Assembly (NCBI RefSeq): GCF_009765865.1
Contig: NZ_LMUQ01000039.1
Coordinates: 197,271-261,270, forward strand
DNA: 64,000 bases
Direction: 5' to 3'
Source of the DNA: Acidisoma sp. L85
GTDB lineage: Bacteria > Pseudomonadota > Alphaproteobacteria > Acetobacterales > Acetobacteraceae
Below the pieces are notes generated by a model. That model searched no databases. It saw nothing but the letters and a program-made list of their open reading frames with translations, and had not been told where the DNA came from. Of the stretch, positions 61,855 to 64,000 are shown in pieces. A program made the translations under genes and the position numbers. Positions within the stretch are counted from its first letter, which is position 1. Each line of letters begins with the position of its first letter.

Positions 61855-62604
61855 ATGAGCACAGCTGAAAATACCGGTCTCTCCGCCAGCCTCCTCGAGG
61901 CCAGACGTATCGGACGCACCGTCGCCATGGGCCAACCACCCGCCGATGAGGCAGCAGCCTACGCGATCCAGCATGAGGTCGCTCGCGGCCTCGGCGAGAT
62001 CGGCGGTTGGAAGGTCGGCGCCACGGGTCCTGAGGGTCCGCCCAATGCGGCGCCGCTGCCAGCCTCGGGCATCCTGCCGTCACCCGCCCGGCTCGACCCC
62101 ACGATCTATACCGACAGGCTGGTTGAGTCGGAGATCGCTTTCCGCCTCGCGCACGACCTGCCGAAGCGTGACGCCGCCTATTCGGCGGACGACATCCTGG
62201 CCGCCATCGGAAGCTGCCACCCCGTCATAGAGGTGGTGCAATACCGTATCGCGGACCATGCAAATGCTCACCCGCTCACCAAGCTCGCCGACAATATCGG
62301 CCACGGCGCGCTGATCGTGGGTGCGGAAGTGCCGGGCTGGCGAGAAATTGACTTCGCCACCCTGACGGTGGAGCAGCAGATCGGCGGCGGCGTGCCGATG
62401 ATGCGCGTCGGCAACCCGGCCGGCGATATGATCCGCCTGATCGTCTGGCTCGCCAATCACGGCGCCGTCTGGGCCGGCGGCCTGAGGGCGGGACAGATCA
62501 TCACCTGCGGGTCATGGACCGGCGCCGTCGCGGCCCCTGCGGATGCGAGCGTCATGACCCGGTTCAACGGGCTGGAACCGGTGCAGGTCAGTTTCACAGT
62601 GTAA
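61855..62604 (+). CDS. 2-keto-4-pentenoate hydratase-like protein (FAH superfamily)
   Basis: This 249-residue protein has IGGWKVGATGPEG, VESEIAFRLAHDLP (metal-binding Glu pair ESE), a mid-region with HPVIEVVQYRI, LADNIGHGALIVG and a closing GQIITCGSWTGAVAA. These mark the MhpD/HpcG-type hydratase/decarboxylase branch of the FAH fold. It may act in catabolism of aromatic meta-cleavage products, but no such cluster is nearby. The ATG at 61855 is preferred over the open frame upstream. Confidence 0.85.
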   Translation: MSTAENTGLSASLLEARRIGRTVAMGQPPADEAAAYAIQHEVARGLGEIGGWKVGATGPEGPPNAAPLPASGILPSPARLDPTIYTDRLVESEIAFRLAHDLPKRDAAYSADDILAAIGSCHPVIEVVQYRIADHANAHPLTKLADNIGHGALIVGAEVPGWREIDFATLTVEQQIGGGVPMMRVGNPAGDMIRLIVWLANHGAVWAGGLRAGQIITCGSWTGAVAAPADASVMTRFNGLEPVQVSFTV

Positions 62605-62661
62605 GACGCTTCCACTCGCGCCTAGGGGCGCCAACTGAAGCGCGATGCAAGGAGAGCACGA

Positions 62662-63543
62662 ATGACGGAAATCAATGCGGCCGCGAGCGGCCGGTTCAAG
62701 ATCGGCGGCGACCTCGAGGTTGTCCGGCTTGGCTTCGGCGCCATGCGGATCACAGGCAAGGGAATCTGGGGACCTCCCGCCGACGTGGAGGAGGTGAAGC
62801 GGACGCTGCGCGCCGTGCCGGAACTCGGCATGACCCTCATCGACACCGCCGATAGCTACGGCCCGTACGTGAGCGAGGATCTGATCACCGAGGCGCTGCA
62901 CCCCTATCCCGGCCTGACCATCGCCACCAAGGGTGGCCTGACGCGACATGGCCCCGACCAATGGGCTCCGCTCGGCCGACCCGAATACCTGCGCCAATGC
63001 CTGCTGATGAGCCTGCGACGCCTCCGGCTGGAGCGCATCGACCTCTGGCAGCTTCACCGCATCGACTCCAAGGTGCCGGCGGAGGAGCAGTTCGGGGTGA
63101 TCGCCGCCATGAAGTCGGAAGGCCTTATCCGCCATGTTGGACTGAGCCAGGTTTCGGTCGCGGAGATCGAGGCGGCGGCGAAGCACTTCCCGGTGACGAC
63201 AGTGCAGAACCGCTACAATCTCGTCGATCGGAGCAGCGAGGATGTCCTCGCCTACTGCGAAACCAAGGGCATCGGCTTCATCCCATGGGCACCGCTCAAC
63301 GCCGGCGGTCTGGCGAAGGAAGGCTCGTCGCTGAGCAAGATCGCCGCCAAGCTCGGCGTCAATGCTGGTGAGGTCGCTTTGGCCTGGATGCTGCAGCGCT
63401 CGCCGGTGATGCTGCCGATCCCCGGCACAAGCACCACCGCCCACCTGCGCGAGAATGTGCAGGCAGCGTCGCTCAAGCTCTCAGCAGAAGACTTCGCTGC
63501 TCTGGACCGTCAGGGCCGCGACGAGTGGAAGACCAAGCAGTAG
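62662..63543 (+). CDS. Aldo/keto reductase
   Basis: This 293-residue TIM-barrel oxidoreductase has the tetrad Asp (LIDTADSYG), Tyr (SYGPY), Lys (IATKGG) and His (QLHRID) in expected places. The NADP-binding end is [17 protein letters not shown]. It belongs to the AKR class with YdbC/Tas-like members; the substrate is unknown. A Shine-Dalgarno AAGGAGAG precedes the ATG. Confidence 0.9.
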   Translation: MTEINAAASGRFKIGGDLEVVRLGFGAMRITGKGIWGPPADVEEVKRTLRAVPELGMTLIDTADSYGPYVSEDLITEALHPYPGLTIATKGGLTRHGPDQWAPLGRPEYLRQCLLMSLRRLRLERIDLWQLHRIDSKVPAEEQFGVIAAMKSEGLIRHVGLSQVSVAEIEAAAKHFPVTTVQNRYNLVDRSSEDVLAYCETKGIGFIPWAPLNAGGLAKEGSSLSKIAAKLGVNAGEVALAWMLQRSPVMLPIPGTSTTAHLRENVQAASLKLSAEDFAALDRQGRDEWKTKQ

Positions 63544-63564
63544 ATTTTACTTAGGCGATTTAAA

Positions 63565-63594
63565 AACGGCCGTGGCGGGAACGCCATGGCCGTT
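63565..63594. terminator. Hairpin between convergent aldo/keto reductase and moaA genes
   Basis: AACGGCC-G-TGGCG pairs with CGCCA-T-GGCCGTT around a GGAA tetraloop, 21 bases after the reductase stop codon. The two genes converge here, so it can terminate both. Confidence 0.65.
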
Positions 63595-63602
63595 AGGCCG
63601 CG

Positions 63603-64000
63603 TCACCCCCCTGTCATGCTCATGTGCCGGGCGATGAGTGGCTGAGGACGGCGCCGGTCGATGACGAAGTCATGCGCCTTCGGCTTGCGACCGATCGCCT
63701 CGCGGATGATGGCCTCCATTTCCGCATCCGAGGCGCCGTCTCGCATCGGGCTGCGCAAATCCGCGCAATCCTCCTGCCCGAGACACAGGAATAGCGTTCC
63801 CGTGCATGTCAGCCGCACGCGGTTGCAGGTATCGCAGAAATGCTCGGTAAGCGGAGTGATAAAGCCAACCCGACCGCCCGTTTCGGCGATCTGCCAATAG
63901 CGCGCAGGCCCCGCCGCGGGACCCGGCGGCTCGGTCAGGCGCCACATCGTCCAGCGCCGCTGCAACTGGTCTCGTACGCGGGAAAGCGGCAGATACTGGT
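63603..64000 (-). CDS. moaA: Molybdenum cofactor protein MoaA, C-terminal part (5' end outside window)
   Basis: The frame is open to the right edge, so only about 132 C-terminal residues are present. They include the second [4Fe-4S] cluster motif (FCDTCNRVRLTCTGTLFLCL) and the C-terminal Gly-Gly. MoaA is the radical SAM GTP 3',8-cyclase that starts molybdopterin synthesis. The frame at the edge reads QYLPLSRVRDQ. Confidence 0.93.
   Translation of the reverse strand, partial: QYLPLSRVRDQLQRRWTMWRLTEPPGPAAGPARYWQIAETGGRVGFITPLTEHFCDTCNRVRLTCTGTLFLCLGQEDCADLRSPMRDGASDAEMEAIIREAIGRKPKAHDFVIDRRRPQPLIARHMSMTGG

Noticed and set aside
1-64000. CRISPR array, prophage, insertion sequence or integrase
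   Set aside because: No regularly spaced repeats, transposase, integrase or phage structural genes were recognised.

Overview
The window is GC-rich, densely packed alphaproteobacterial chromosome. Supporting evidence: a circularly permuted two-piece tmRNA gene, an alphaproteobacterial-type SspB, ThyX, Coq7-type ubiquinone hydroxylase and ATGA/GTGA-coupled operons. The gene set (GFOR-like oxidoreductase, SpeE-like membrane protein, minCDE) suggests Acetobacteraceae or a related Rhodospirillales family; this placement is inference, because no rRNA is present.

Layout. 1-5.9 kb: end of a SulP transporter, an XRE-cupin regulator and a polyamine-type ABC operon (permease, permease, binding protein, ATPase), followed by tRNA-Leu(UAA). 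6-18 kb: a D-2-hydroxyacid dehydrogenase, an orphan protein, PBP1A, an alpha/beta hydrolase, a SpeE-like membrane protein, an SDR, an APC permease, two extragenic palindromes, an MFS transporter and a second orphan. 18-20 kb: minCDE. 20-24 kb: a DavB-like lysine monooxygenase, a Rieske oxygenase and a GT25 glycosyltransferase. 23.9-24.8 kb: a decayed, partly duplicated strip holding a small orphan membrane protein. 24.9-29 kb: queA-tgt-queF-queG and a VOC protein. 29-30 kb: sspB beside permuted ssrA. 30-37.4 kb: thyX, a Tat-exported PCMT-fold protein, a lipoprotein, mscL, an ankyrin protein, tspO, a CHAP hydrolase, a RidA-like protein and pdxY.

37.6-53.3 kb is the main system: a nearly complete non-flagellar type III secretion system (T3SS). 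The rightward operon runs sctI-J-K-L-N-O-Q-R-S-T-U, the same order as rhizobial nolB-rhcJ-nolU-nolV-rhcN-rhcZ-rhcQRSTU. It is followed by a needle-candidate microprotein and a second operon, sctD-(X-like)-(Y-like)-sctV. The divergent leftward operon supplies the outer-membrane part: a NolW-like N-domain, a Tad-pilus (CpaC)-type secretin and a CpaD-like lipoprotein. SctU lacks the NPTH autocleavage motif. No translocon, regulator or certain effector is recognisable; a few orphan proteins elsewhere are only speculative substrates.

53-64 kb: yhhQ, tlyA, an ATP-grasp protein and a DedA-like protein (one leftward operon), dsbB-coq7, a YVTN propeller protein, a fatty acid hydroxylase-family protein, an orphan, a 23-codon microgene with an exceptionally strong ribosome binding site, a GFOR-like oxidoreductase, a FAH-family hydratase, an aldo/keto reductase and the 3' end of moaA.
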